Origin: Lamellibrachia satsuma
Lineage: Eukaryota; Annelida; Polychaeta; Sabellida; Siboglinidae
Direction: 5' to 3'
DNA length: 64,000 bases
NCBI GenBank assembly: GCA_033239005.1
Contig: BSQZ01000071.1
Span: 2,768,352 to 2,832,351, forward strand
In this document: one piece after another, positions 44,913-57,167 of the stretch
How the letters are laid out: every line of letters starts with the position of its first letter
Numbering within the stretch: position 1 is the first letter of the stretch
The notes under the pieces: generated by a model
Databases searched by the model: none
The model's input: only the letters and a program-made list of their open reading frames with translations
What the model was told of the DNA's origin: nothing
Position numbers and translations under genes: made by a program

Positions 44913-45269
44913 CTGCAATATAAGTAAAATAACAAAAAGTAACATAACAAAATGGAATATACAATTATGTGATTTATAACACTGTTATGTACTTTAACAC
45001 AGCACATAAAAATACATTTATGTGGTTTATTACACTGGCATATACTTTAACACAGCACTTACACAATCTGGTGTATTCATTCTATATATAATTTTTTTTA
45101 AGAGACTTGGCATTACATGGCTATTATGGCAAAAAATGTACTATTGGCACTCAAAAATTAAATGGTCTATAAATAAATGTACTTACAACTTATAATACAC
45201 ACAGCAATATATTTACGTAACCCTTACATTTCTAACACAATATCCAGCAGATGTATTTTAATCACTTAC

Positions 45270-45514
45270 GTAGATTTTTATGTCCTCTTTCAAGCCTTTC
45301 AAGTAATACCGCTGGCTAATTTTGTCCACAGTAGCATTGATGCCACTGTCGTCAGCATGTGGCGCAGAGTGAATATGCCATAAGATCTTGTCTCTCTCTT
45401 TCTCATCAGTCACAATCTTCTGGCGTATTTGCATATGTGGTGGGATATACACTAACGTATGTGGTGGGATATACACTAACGTATGTGGTGGGATATACAC
45501 TAACGCTCCAGTGT
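45270..45514 (-). CDS. Ginger integrase exon 2, H2C2 zinc-binding region
   Basis: Acceptor ttgcag, donor gtaagt, 245 nt (phase 1 to 0). Reads three copies of LVYIPPH, then KIVTDEKERDKILWHIHSAP, HADDSGINATVDKISQRYYL and KGLKEDIKIY, the histidine part of the integrase zinc-binding domain. The three repeats are an in-frame 24-bp tandem repeat. Confidence 0.8.
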
Positions 45515-47112
45515 CTGCAATTATTGATCATAGTTATAGGCATTTTTTATGAAGTACTGTAAGTAAAATGACATATCCTTAACAGCATCACTTGTAGTAG
45601 CAAAATCACTTGGGGAACAATTTGTGGAAAGATCTGACAAAGTAATGGTTACATTGTTTGCTAAATTAGCAAAATACTATATTCGGGTTGCACATAGCAC
45701 AAGATTTATTTACTACATGTTGCCACTGAATATATAGTAATTGGGTCCGAGGCTTTCAGAATCTAACGTCAGAAATGATGTAGCTATACAATACAGTACA
45801 ATACAATAAAGAAGATTTCTATAGCACTAAAATCTTCTGAAAACTGAGCTCAGCAGCACACCAATGCCAAAGTGTTAGGCAAATCTTACCCCAAATTCAA
45901 TTCCGGATCGTCAACAGTGATGGTAAATATTAATATGCTAACTTTGGATCACTGTAAGTGCATCTTCATTCAATTTCAAAATAATCATAAGAGGAGATGC
46001 AATGTATCGGTAAATAAGCCCATGCCAGGGGTATTTTTGCACAAAGGTCATATGCCAGTTGGATTCGAACCAACCACAAAAGCCGAGACATTAGCAGCTA
46101 CCCTTAATAAAAATAATACAGTGTCACAAACGTAACCAATGTTTGATGGTCCAGGTGGCCAAATCCAAAATAATAATATAAACATACTCAATAAGGCCAT
46201 TACAATATAAATAGCAAGTATTTTATTAAATGTATATTTTTGTGATAGTCAACAGGGGACGCCTGGAAGAAAGTGGAAGAAAGGGATTTCTTCCACTTTC
46301 TTTCGGGAAAACAATTGAAGAAAGTAAAATAATATAAAACAGACAACATATTAAGTTTTTTAGTACTTTTATTAAACTGTCGTTGTACATTTTATAAGTA
46401 TTTATTCTTCTAGGTCCACTGGCACAAATCTCCTGTGACAGTGAAAGTCTGACAGTGATTCAGTCCTCTACCTCATGCTTGCCACGTAGCATTCGATAGC
46501 AGAACACAAGCCTAATGAATTATCAGCTTTGTGTGAGTTATTCCAAACGTTGCACAAGGCTGACACACAAGCTATGTGTAACGAAACAAGAACAAGACCA
46601 TGTGGCAGAGCAACTATTCTAAGCAAAAATGTAAAATTTTTAATGCTGTAACACAGCAACTTTGCTCTGACTTAGTAATACATGTGCACTACTGAACCAG
46701 TGAACAAGAAGTAGCTTAATGGACTAGGTGGCTGTTATACAAGAAGTGAAGCCATTTAATCTTCTACTTTGTAAAAACAGCAAAACAAGCCTCAAGTAAG
46801 AAGCCATAACTTAAGTGACACAATATATCATTATATTATCATTATTAATAACCATACCAATATGGTAATTTTGCAAATAGCAATCACTATTTCTGCAATG
46901 CCAAAAGCTAGTGCAGCTCTGCAAATAATAACAAACACACTTTTGGTAATTAATAGAGGGACCTGCAGAGCAGCTGTGCGAATAGCCACGTCCTTTTGTC
47001 GTTTGATAATCGTACTTCTTTCAAATGCAAATTGTCTAACATTTCATTTGGGTGCTTGCACTCCTACACTCGGTCACTAGTGATTTAAAATAATGGGTAT
47101 TACCAAATAATG

Positions 47113-47361
<249 letters not shown>

Positions 47362-47393
47362 AGGGTCTCAAAGTTAGATAGGCCTATACTCAC

Positions 47394-47582
47394 CGTCTAC
47401 TTCGTACTTGTGATCTTTGCCTTTGCTTTGGTTGCCTTCGACACAGCATTTCTCATGCGCCTGTCACTCGCAAGATGTTTCTTTTTCACCAAATAATGTT
47501 TGATGCACTCCAGATACTTTTTGAACTTTTCGTCTCGCCTACATTTCTTCTGTTGCTCCATCAGTTTCCACGTTCTAATCAA
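47394..47582 (-). CDS. Ginger integrase, first recognisable exon (likely frameshifted)
   Basis: Minus strand contains [33 protein letters not shown] and a basic stretch, ending at donor gtgagt (47393). The frame hits a stop just before the donor; a one-base shift instead gives KYEVDG, which fits the DG-containing end expected before the next exon. A single frameshift in this exon is therefore likely. The true start codon is uncertain: ATG codons lie at MEQQ and further upstream in another frame. Confidence 0.5.
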
Positions 47583-47785
47583 ATGACTTTCAACTTTCTT
47601 AAAAAGACCTCGCGTGACGAGCTCGCTGACAAAATAAGGTCAACACCGTGGGGGTCATGTGGGTCAGCTGAATCTGCATTAGTCTCGCTAAGTCTGCATA
47701 CTCCGGGCACTGGGTCAAAGTTGATCGGGTTACCTGAGGTCACGTTGCTCACGCGGGTTGCATTGCGTCCATTGCGTTTGCGCGC

Positions 47786-47853
47786 GCATGCGCAATACGC
47801 AAAATGCATACTTCCGCTGACTTTCGGCACGGGACTACTCTGGGCCCGTTACA
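47786..47853 (-). repeat. Ginger right TIR
   Basis: Reads on the minus strand TGTAACGGGCCCAGAGTAG; partner of the left TIR. Confidence 0.93.
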
Positions 47854-47987
47854 CCGGCGGTGTTCAACCTACAATAGGCCATATCTATGGCAAGCCGTGC
47901 TGACAATCTTTTATCACTTTGTTCCAATAATTTCACCTTCATCATTCAGGCTTGCCATAGTGCTTTATAAGACACATACACATATAA

Positions 47988-49408
47988 CAGGGGTGAGATT
48001 TAGTGGTCGCCAATGGCGCCCAAAAATGTTTTTGACTACAGTAGAGTAGCCTGCATGGCAACTCGAAACATTTACGGAGCTGCAATATTTTAGAACACAA
48101 ATAAACGGAATGTTAATAAACATATCAGATGTGTTGTCCTGGCTGTATCGCATTTATGTTAACCATAACTCGTGTGTTTGTGACACGTTTGACATTGCAA
48201 GAACTGTTGCCAAACTGTAGCCAAAGAGATTTAAACAGGGAGCATTCATTGTATTTTTAATCAACCACATCAACAGTCAACATGTAACTGAACGGTCATT
48301 CTACACTGAAATAATTACCGGCCATGTTAATAGTCTTGGTGCCGCGTGGTCCAACTTTTATATAATATACTAAAAAAAATGCCCGACCCCAGGACGGACG
48401 TGCATGGTAGTTCATACGTGACAATATTGATAGCAATGTTTACCGAATACCTCAGGCCAATATGCCATCAATGCGCTCGAACGTATTACCAGAAACAACC
48501 ATGTCACGCATATGATGCAATACTCGTTGCACGTTCAAAATGTCAAAGGTCGCGTGAATTTAGACCCATAGATACTTGCGTTTTTTGTAGCATAATAGAA
48601 TATCTGCTTTCAACTGTCTTTATTGTGTATTGGCCCTTGGTCTGCGACCTTGGGCCAATACGTGGGTGCGTGCTTTCTACTATAATGGCGCTACATACTC
48701 TCAAACGGTTTACGTACCGAAGTATTTCTGCGATTGTTGGAAGTTAACGTTTTACGCAGCGAACATTTGATTTACCATAAAAACCACCAAGAATCCTTGA
48801 TATATGGGGTATTTCGAAAAAAATAAGTTTCACTCGTGGGGTCGTAGACTAATCCCTGAAAGTTTGGCGTCCTAGATGCAAGCCGTCTAGGAGGAAAACA
48901 TATAACCACATATAAACATACATACAAACATGCATGACAATATATGCTATCTCGATTATAGTTAGATATATCTTCTACATGGTGCGCGGAGCGCTTCTGG
49001 TGAATTAATCAGGAACCTGGTTAAAGTTTCTCTAGGCTAAGGTAAATCAGGTCCTGTAAAAATCAACAAAACAGGACCTGATATCCTGTGACGCTTGGAG
49101 ACTTTTCGCGTAGACTGTTGGTTATGAAAGCAAAACAACTTGTCACATGTGTACAATTGTATACTGTATTTTATTCAGTATTATGTATTGCATTGTATTG
49201 ATCCTGCCTTGAAAATAAATGTTTCAAAACTGTTTGTTTTTGATGTTTTTTTATTTGTCGTTGATGTTGTTCATACATTCTATTTTACTTTCTATCATCA
49301 ATGTATTGGTTAGCTAGTGGGCTACCTAAGAGGCTGTCGGGCTACTTCACTTTGCAAGGTTGGTAGCCCGACTGGCTATCTTCCATGACTTGCTAAATCT
49401 CACCTCTG
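47988..49408. mobile_element. Probable hAT-like TIR element, 1.4 kb
   Basis: Left end caggggtgagatttag and right end, reversed, cagaggtgagatttag match over 16 bp with one mismatch. No clean 8-bp target duplication; both flanks contain catata. Inside is a 133-codon plus-strand frame (48346-48747, Cys-rich: CHQCARTYY, CVFC) that I do not recognise, and a short hairpin around tattggccc at about 48630-48660. Class assignment is inference from the CAGGG-type ends. Confidence 0.4.
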
Positions 49409-49498
49409 CATATACTTGTATTGAATATATAACGCTAATGTAGTAATTGTTTTCTCATATATCTAACACATTTTAATTATTCCTACTTTTATGACAAG

Positions 49499-49592
49499 AC
49501 TGGCTTGCCATACATCTACCACAAAAAGGGCGATTATTGCCACGTGGCCAAGAACGAGATACGCGTCAGCAGATGCTCAATAATGATGTCTG
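49499..49592 (+). CDS. Candidate exon, unknown gene
   Basis: Between gacaag (weak acceptor) and donor gtaagc. Reads TGLPYIYHKKGDYCHVAK and NEIRVSRCSIMMS, phase 0 to 1. Joins in frame to the next candidate exon. No family recognised. Confidence 0.3.
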
Positions 49593-50100
49593 GTAAGCAT
49601 GCAACGTCGTTTTTTTTTTGAAGGTATGTATAGCATAAAAGAGTTCCATGTTATATATCAAAATATATTTTGCTCAGACAAGACTCTGTATTGTTGTTAT
49701 TATAAACATACACTGTGACGTCTCTAACGCGATATCAAACGAGATTTCAATGGGTTGAAAACTGGAATGGCTTGAAAACTGCACCGGTAACTATAATTGC
49801 ACTTTTATGGAAGATTTATGGAAAGCCAGTTTTGTCATAAACACAGGAATAATTAAAATGAGTTAAATATACGAGAAAAAAATAACTACATTAATGTATA
49901 TTCGATATAAGTATATGTGTATGTGTTTTATAAAGCGCATGTAAGAGTTATGACAAGCCTAACTTGTTATAAAAGTTATAAAATAACTAGAAACTATTGA
50001 CAGTGAATAACACAGAGGTTACTTGTCTGCTTTGTCTTTCTATGGAGTATTACAACCATTGTGATTGTAATGCAATGTTGTGTGTTGATTCTCCATATAG

Positions 50101-50193
50101 TGCAGTTAGTGATGGATGAAGCAGATTGGAAGATCAGCGGGAGCATCTTCAAAACGAATGTCTACCGTCTGGAGACCATATATTTTAATGTTG
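50101..50193 (+). CDS. Candidate exon, unknown gene
   Basis: Acceptor ccatatag, donor gtgaga, 93 nt, phase 1-1. Reads QLVMDEADWKISGSIFKTN and VYRLETIYFNV. Compatible in phase with the exon at 49499-49592. No family recognised. Confidence 0.33.
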
Positions 50194-50589
50194 GTGAGAA
50201 CAGCAGAATTGGTGGGAACACCATGTTAATGGCAAAACATTTCCAATGGAGGCCAGTGAAAATTGGAATATATTTATTGTGGCGAATCTCTAATGATATA
50301 GATATGTATGCATCGTTATATGCATTTAGTGTATCTAGTATTTCACTAGATGTCTTTTTCACTAGGTTGATGTATTTGAAGTATTTCTAGGTTTGACATA
50401 TACAGAGAATGTGGAATCACTTGTTTTGCATTCTGATTTGTGGTCATGACTCCAAAGAAAATAATTATTATCTGGGGCGAATGTTTGCCAGTGAAATATT
50501 TGTATATCCCACAATTTCAAAGTTGGGCTCAGCAGAGACAAGATGCGGAAGTGGGGGTGTAGCCAAGACGCCCATACTGAATGTGCCTG

Positions 50590-50861
50590 TGGAGAGAATC
50601 CCCAAACGGTGATGCATCTAGATTTAAGATTTAACATCCCAAACAACAAGTTCCAGATGGCAAGTGGGCAAGGAAGCCATTGGCTTATCGAGAGTCCAAC
50701 AATTTTCTCATCTATGTGTACCCCGCCCTTATCAGATAGCTGTCAATTCTATTTTAAACATTCACACTACTAGCATTAAAACAATCATTTGGCAGTTTGT
50801 TCCATTCATTTATCACCCTCTATGGGAAAGAGTACTTTCTCATGTCCAACCTACACTGCTC
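50590..50861 (-). mobile_element. CR1-family 3' end fragment
   Basis: Minus strand has CRLDMRKYSF and the 3' UTR signature (ggactctcgataagccaatgg) of the CR1 family at 34.4-37 kb. Abuts the left outer end of the inverted duplication. Confidence 0.8.
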
Positions 50862-51962
50862 CTTAACGAGAGACTCGGGTCGGATTTGACGGATTTTTTA
50901 CAATAAAATGAATTTCGAGTTGTTGCTATTTCCGTGTATAAATATTATTCAACTTGCCATTTATGTAAGTTGCACTGTCGAAATAAATATGTTTCTATCA
51001 TAAAACGTGTCTTTTGTATGATGCCTATCATTGCTAAGTCTTTGTTTTTGTCAAATGAACCGAGACTAATGGAACATTAGGTGATTTTCCGTGAGCTATT
51101 GGATGCCGGAAAACGCTGCCATTCCAACATGGCGCATATAACGGGAAAGCCCCATTTTCGCTCTGTATGATGGTAGAAACAGTTTTAAAATGTGTCTGGA
51201 GGTATCCCAATAATTCCGACTATAAATGACCGCCTTTGAACCATCTCGGTGACAATGGAATGGGGAATGCCACGACGATTCACCGGACATCATCACGTGA
51301 TGTCGGATTCCCTCAAATCAAGCGCTCTAATTGGTTGTAATACTAATTTCCATCCTTTGACGTCAGTTTGAAATACCAGCTACGTTCGATTCGATCGATT
51401 TTTATCCCACGAGTTTCGTTCATTTATATCGCTTTGTAAAACGACATTATGCCATTTGGTCGAAAGCGAGTGGGCAGTTACGGTACTGGGAGGTAGCGAA
51501 AGCTTGCATTGTTGCAGTTAGCGCGCGATGCAAAGGCATCGAGGGTTGAATTCGCCAATGAACCTGAACCATGATAGTGCATATGATTCAGATTTATATA
51601 CATTTGTGTTTTATCCAAACATCGTTAGCCTTTGTGGCATCACTATTACTGTATAAACGATTTGAAGCTGATCTAGTTCATGCCGTTGATGTTCGTGGTT
51701 GTGTTGACATTCAGGCCCAGGGGCCATCCAGGCACATCAGAAGCAGAGTTGTGACTATGGTTTATTATATTACTACAATTTGCCTTGGTAATTATCGTAT
51801 TCATAGCCTATATACACGCACGCGCAGATGTGTGTATAATATGGTAATGCCAATAAAGTAAATTGCATTCAATGCTATACCCCTGCATACGTTGTTGTTG
51901 AACATGTCTTGGATACTGTTTTTGTTCATGAAATACATTTATATTGTGTATTTTTTCCACAG

Positions 51963-52391
51963 GCATCAAGGCAGTCATCAACAGTACCAGCTGATCCATC
52001 TCGGAGACTGTCTGCCACTGAATGGAAGTTTGGTTATGCAGATCTTCTGGAGGAGATAGGTGTCCCGCGCTTCCTGGTTGATGATCAGACAGATGCTGAT
52101 GGAGATCTTTCAACAGTACTTGTACGCTGTGCCGTGTTGCCATCACTTGTTGCGGACCTGCCATGCACGTTGTGTAGGAATTGTACACTCTCCATCCGAG
52201 CTGTTGACCGCACCCTCCGCATGGTGTGTGGCCTCGAGACTGTCTGCACCCGTTGCGACAAGGTCATCAATGCAACTCTGTCATCAGACCGTATCGATGG
52301 GACTCAGGCGACGAATGTCCCATTTGTCGTGGTGAGATCAGCTGTGTCGGCAACGATGGACATGGGTGTCGGGTACTCGGGAATTGTGTGA
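51963..52391 (+). CDS. Mutator-like transposase N-terminal zinc-binding exon, left copy
   Basis: Acceptor ttttccacag. Reads SATEWKFGYADLLEEIGV, LVDDQTDADGDLSTVLVRC, LPCTLCRNCTLSIRAVD, VCTRCDKVINATLSSD and VPFVVVRSAVSATMDMGVGY. Two C-x2-C pairs followed by the V.R.AV.A....G.GY block resemble the N-terminus of Mutator-like transposases of invertebrates. Ends in TGA where relatives continue; the DDE domain is not seen. Family call is from memory. Confidence 0.5.
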   Translation, partial: ASRQSSTVPADPSRRLSATEWKFGYADLLEEIGVPRFLVDDQTDADGDLSTVLVRCAVLPSLVADLPCTLCRNCTLSIRAVDRTLRMVCGLETVCTRCDKVINATLSSDRIDGTQATNVPFVVVRSAVSATMDMGVGYSGIV

Positions 52392-52697
52392 AATTTATTT
52401 TACAATGCCAATGACTCTGAACTTTGCCTTTTGATAGATTATACATTCAGTAATATGTATGCAAAGTTTCAATCATCTAGGTTGCTTTTCAGATGTTGAA
52501 TTGTGCGTACCAATGTACATAAACTTTGAACGTGATTTTCTCAGAACATGTTTTCCCTCACACCTACTGCCTCCCGTGTCACTTATCTCTGCTATTGTTT
52601 GATAGAATTGCTTGAAGCTTTCAACAGTGTTTCTTGATAGTATGCTCTTGAAAACTAGTAACTTTTTAGAAAACATTACTTATATTTTATATACTCT

Positions 52698-53505
52698 TGA
52701 GTGCCGAATAAACGTATAGGCCAAATAACAGTATAGAGTGGCAAATCGGTCAAATTTAATAATAGTATAGTGCCGAATAACAGTATAGGGGGGCAAATTG
52801 TTCAAAACAAATATTAGTACAGTGCAACAAAATCACTAGTATATTTGTCTTTTTAGCGCCGAAGCATTTTGTTTACTCGACGCGAAGCCAAGGCGTCCCT
52901 AGAAAACTACACGGATCAACTGTATTTTAGTTTTTTTCTGCCGAATATGTATAAACTTTTGCATATTCGTGTCACACCGCAGATATAGTAACCGCATTCC
53001 GGGGGAAACCGCCGCCAGCTGGTTACGACCGGTTTGAGGCGCTGCGCATGGCGGCCATTGACGGTCAGTTTACGAGATGATAAAGGCGTTTAAACTAATT
53101 ATATACCATGTCGTGCTCCCGAGAACTAAGGATTCTGACGGATTCATCTAATCATGGAATTCTAACCGTCTAATCTAGGATCCTCGAAACCACGGGATCC
53201 TGTTAAATTTACGACTGTCGTTCGAAAAGATGAAAGCCGTCAGAGGGAGCCACATGCAACTGTAGTTTTTGGGAGCAAGTGATTTTAGCGTGAGCTCCGT
53301 GGATGATTGATTAGCGCTACCTATAGGGAGTGAGAGCGATTGCTCTCCTAAAAATTATGCCCTGCATAATTTGCCACGATTATCGGAGAATATAGGCTGG
53401 CATAAATGTTTAAATTTAATAATAGTATAGTGCCAAATAAGGTGCGTATAGAGTGGCATTTTTTATCAAATAAATACGCGTATAGGGACGCTTATTCGGC
53501 ACTCA
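52698..53505. mobile_element. 808-bp TIR element inserted in the left arm
   Basis: Ends TGAGTGCCGAATAA and its complement. Internal repeats of the end motif (agtatagtgccgaataacag) occur near 52765 and 53425. It is absent at the matching place in the right arm, so it inserted after, or was lost from, the other copy. No transposase frame inside. Confidence 0.7.
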
Positions 53506-53756
53506 ATGTAAAATTTCATGATAAAAAAATACATTCAGATGTAAAAAAATCATGAAAACAAAAGTTTTTTGAAAACTGGGAAAGTCAACTGACTGTTTTC
53601 ATTGGGGTTGTAACTACATCCCAAATTTTAGTCCTCTAAATCCAACATTCAATCCAAGATGGCTGCATACCGTGGGAAAATATGTATGAAACGTTCTGAA
53701 AAAAATTCACAGCATTACTGTTACCTGGACTAGCAATCTCTGAAAGTTTCAGCTCT

Positions 53757-54505
53757 GTAGGTTCAGTGATAATGAAATAAGAAAATAAAATGTGTTTAGA
53801 CCTAATGCGCCGTCTTAACTAATGCTTTGTGTCCTCTGGTTCTACTGCCTTCGTTAAGTTTGAAGAACATATTCCTATCAACATCCTCATAACCGTTCAC
53901 TATTTTAAACACACACTATTTGGTCTCCTCTTAGTCTCCTGGTCTCTAGTGTTGTCAAACCACATTGTAACAAGCGACTTTAGTAACTAAGGTCTCTCAA
54001 TTCTGGAATCATCTTAGTTGCTCTTCGTTGTATTCTTTCTAGCTTATCTATGTCTTTTTTACGATATGGCCTCCATGCTTGAATACAATATTCCAAATGT
54101 GGTCTAACTATTGCTTTGTACAGGGGTACAATTAGCTGTTTCTCCTTATACGTGATAGTTCTCCTAATTAGCCCTAGAATTTGATTTCCTTTCAAAGCAG
54201 CAATCCGACATTGCTCTGAAACTTTCATGTCAGCACTAAATGTTACTCATAAGTCCTTTTATTGTGTGGTTGTACCTAGTACAGCATCCCCCATTTTATA
54301 TTCCTCGTCCATATTTCCATGTCCTATGTGTATGCATTTACACTTCCCAAAATTGAATAACATTTGCCATTTTTCTGACCATTTAACTAATTTATCTAGA
54401 TCATCCTGTAAACTTTGTTTATCTGTATCATTAGTAACCTTTCTGAATACTTTTGTGTCATCTGCAAATTTCAGTACTTTACTAGATATGTCATCTTCCA
54501 AATCA
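53757..54505 (-). mobile_element. CR1-family fragment, RT active site to C-terminus
   Basis: Minus strand reads INDLEDDISSKVLKFADDTK (FADD active site intact), LVKWSEKWQMLFNFGKCKC, GLIRRTITYKEKQLIVPLYK, IVRPHLEYCIQAWRPY, LERIQRRATKMI. 5' truncated just before IND. Sits at the inner end of the left arm. Confidence 0.88.
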
Positions 54506-54639
54506 TTTATATGGGTGGTTCCATTTATTAGGGGACCAATGTGTGACATTGGTACTAAAATTTTTCTTCCGTTTCTCGTAATTTATTTTCTTCTTGTAAA
54601 GCTTTACTTCTTTCCTTGGCTTTATTTTCAGCTACAATT

Positions 54640-55215
54640 CACGTCTTCTTGCTAGAATGGCCTGTTTCTTTTCCTCTGTTCGATTAGCACGCTGACATTC
54701 TTTTTTCAGTCGTTCCTTCTGTTTATATCGATTCCTTGTCAGATGTTTCTTAGGTTTATCTTTAGCTTCTTCCCTTTTCCTGTCATTCATTTTTTTGTAT
54801 CCTCTTATTGCAATCAGCATTGTATCTTTTCTTTCAATCGGCCCACATTTCTGCTTCTTCTCTCTTTTTCAGGTTATTTTTAGCCAGTGACATATTCAGT
54901 CTGTACAGTCTGCTGTAAATGACCTCCTCATCTTAGATTTTTGCATATCTTGCTGGATCTTCTTCTTTCTTTCAATTTCTCCATGCTTGGGTCTTGGAAA
55001 TTTTCTTTGATGGGACAGTACTTGGTTTTTCTGTTGAGACAGGGCTTTTTTTGTGCCGTGTACTTCTCCGCTTTGGATTCTCCATAAACTTCTCTTGTTC
55101 AGTCCTTCTAGACTGTGGCAGCCAACAACTTTTCTTGCTGGTAGATGCACCTGCAGCATCTTCTGAAAGACGCAGTCTTATTTTGATTGGCAACGGTATC
55201 CTGCGTGGTCCTTAG
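54640..55215 (-). pseudogene. Lys/Arg-rich open frames, unrecognised
   Basis: Minus-strand frames read SKKSCWLPQSRRTEQEKFME, KNQVLSHQRKFPRPKHGEI, HLTRNRYKQKERLKKECQR and ANRTEEKKQAILARRREL across shifts. Strongly basic and helix-prone, like basic N-terminal regions of some transposon proteins. Lies in the spacer between the inverted arms and could belong to the same element. Confidence 0.3.
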
Positions 55216-56159
55216 TGACACTACCGTAGCCTAAATCAAAGGAGAGTAAACGAAGGGAGCAAATTTTTTTATAAATTGAGATCATGGCTATGTAGGAAAA
55301 AATTTTGAAGAATATACAAATATTAAAAATAAGGCCCCTTAAAATAATATATTCGTTTCACATCCCCTCCCTCATTTTCTGGGATCGGTCCATATTTTTT
55401 TTCTTTTCAGATATTTTTGAGTTTTTAATGTTGTTGTAAAACTTTTTTTACTGGTAAATTAAGTTTTATTAGAGAACAATAATCACTTTTTAAGTGTTTT
55501 TGTGGTACTCAAGGATGCCTATCCCTGAGAATCTTAAAATAAAAAGGGCCTCATCGTTTACCTCAAACATGCTGAAAAACTGTTAGAACTGCTGCCAATG
55601 CCAATTTTGCATTATTCGAGAAAAAAAACGCCTCCCTCCCTCCTCACTTTTCGAAAAACCTGGTGACATGAAATTAATTTTATGTGCCCCAAAAAATTAT
55701 AAAATAAAAATAAAATAGTAACATAAAAAAGATGTTTACAAAACACATGATCATGGGCCATGGCAACAACCCCATGCATGTACATCTCTTCAAGACTTCT
55801 CTATTTAGGTAAGAGGTATGATGAACATCAGGTATAAAAAGGAACATGACGTAAAACTAGGACACAAAATCTTAGACTTCACCTTCTCAGAAAGTGGAAA
55901 AATGGCGACGGTTCAGCCTTCCTCGGCACGTGTAGCACATCTCGGAGGTTTGATAATGTGACCTTTTCATTCACAAATTTCAACGGAAGTGGTTGGATAC
56001 TAGTGGAAAACAATTCCAAATTAATTATTTTGCGGTACACGATTTTCGCTGCTTCATATGATAGTTGTGATTTTTTCCAAACCTGTTTCTACTGAGCTTT
56101 AACGGAATCATCGTGAGTTTAATGTTTTTAGTTTAAAATTTATGGCGTCGCTTGGGTTT
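55216..56159. other. Spacer of the inverted duplication, nothing recognised
   Basis: AT-rich with homopolymer runs. No coding signal or known repeat supported. Confidence 0.5.
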
Positions 56160-56822
56160 AAACACATTTTATTTTCTTATTTCATAATCACTGAACCTAC
56201 AGAGCTGAAACTTTCAGATATTGTAAGTCCAGGTAACAGTAATGCTGTACATTTTTTTCTGAAAGTTTCGTACAGATTTTTCCACGGTATGCAGCAATCT
56301 TGGATTGAATGTTACATGTGACTTATATCAGTAACCATTGGATTTAGAGGACTAAAATTTGGTGTATAGTTACTCCACATAACCCCAATGAAAACAGTCA
56401 GTTGCGTTTCCCAGTTTTCAAAACACTTGTTTTCATGGTGTTTATACATCTGAATGTATTTTTTCATCATGGAATTTTACGTTGATGGTTCAATATAAAA
56501 TATAGGTAATGTTTTCTAAAAGGTTACTACATAGTTTCAGGAGCATACTATCAAGAAACACTGTAGAAAGTTCCGAGCAATTCTGTCAAACAATAACAGA
56601 GATAAGTGACACGGGAGGCGGTAGGTGTGAGGGAAGACATGTTTTTGAGAAAATCACGTTCAAAGTTTATGTACATTGGCTCATACATTTCAACATCTGA
56701 AAAGCAACCTAGATGATTGAAACTTTGCATATACATTACTGAATGTATAATCTATCAAAAGGCAAAGTTCAGAGTCATTAGCATTGTTAAATAAATCTCA
56801 TGAGTAACGGGACATTCGTCAC

Positions 56823-57167
56823 CTAAGTCCCATCGATACGGTTTGATGACAGAGTTGCATTGATGACCTTGTCGCAACTAGTGCAGAAAGTCTCGAGGCC
56901 ACACGCCATGCCGAGGGTGCAGTCGACAGCTCGGATGGAGAGTGTACGCTTCCTACACAACGTGCATGGCAGGTTCGCGACAAGTGATGGCAACACGGCA
57001 CAGCGTACAAATACTGTTGAATGATCTCCATCAGCATCTGTCTCAACCTCAACCAGGAAGCGCGGGACACCTATCTCCTCCAGAAGATCTGCATAACCAA
57101 ACTTCCATTCAGTGGCAGACAGTCTCTGAGATGGATCAGCTGGTGCTGTTAATGGCCGCCTTAATGC
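56823..57167 (-). CDS. Mutator-like transposase N-terminal exon, right copy
   Basis: Acceptor tttttccag on the minus strand. Reads SATEWKFGYADLLEEIGV, VETDADGDHSTVFVRC, LPCTLCRKRTLSIRAVD, FCTSCDKVINATLSS. It then stops (GT-stop) where a deletion removes the VPFVVVRSAV block kept in the left copy. Differences from the left copy are mainly amino-acid substitutions outside the cysteines. Confidence 0.48.
   Translation of the reverse strand, partial: ALRRPLTAPADPSQRLSATEWKFGYADLLEEIGVPRFLVEVETDADGDHSTVFVRCAVLPSLVANLPCTLCRKRTLSIRAVDCTLGMACGLETFCTSCDKVINATLSSNRIDGT

Larger units (their letters stand above)
50861..53803 (+). repeat. Inverted duplication, left arm (Mutator-like sequence)
   Basis: Reverse-complement partner of 56160-58647. 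Shared landmarks: taacgagacactcgg at the outer end, the block with tatatcgctttgtaaaacg (near 51430 and 57760), the transposase exon, and the block near 53509-53803. Contains an 808-bp insertion (52698-53505) absent from the right arm. Confidence 0.88.

Noticed and set aside
51808..52188. 126-residue minus-strand frame overlapping the left Mutator-like exon
   Set aside because: Mirror frame; the plus-strand exon is conserved with its cysteines in both arms.
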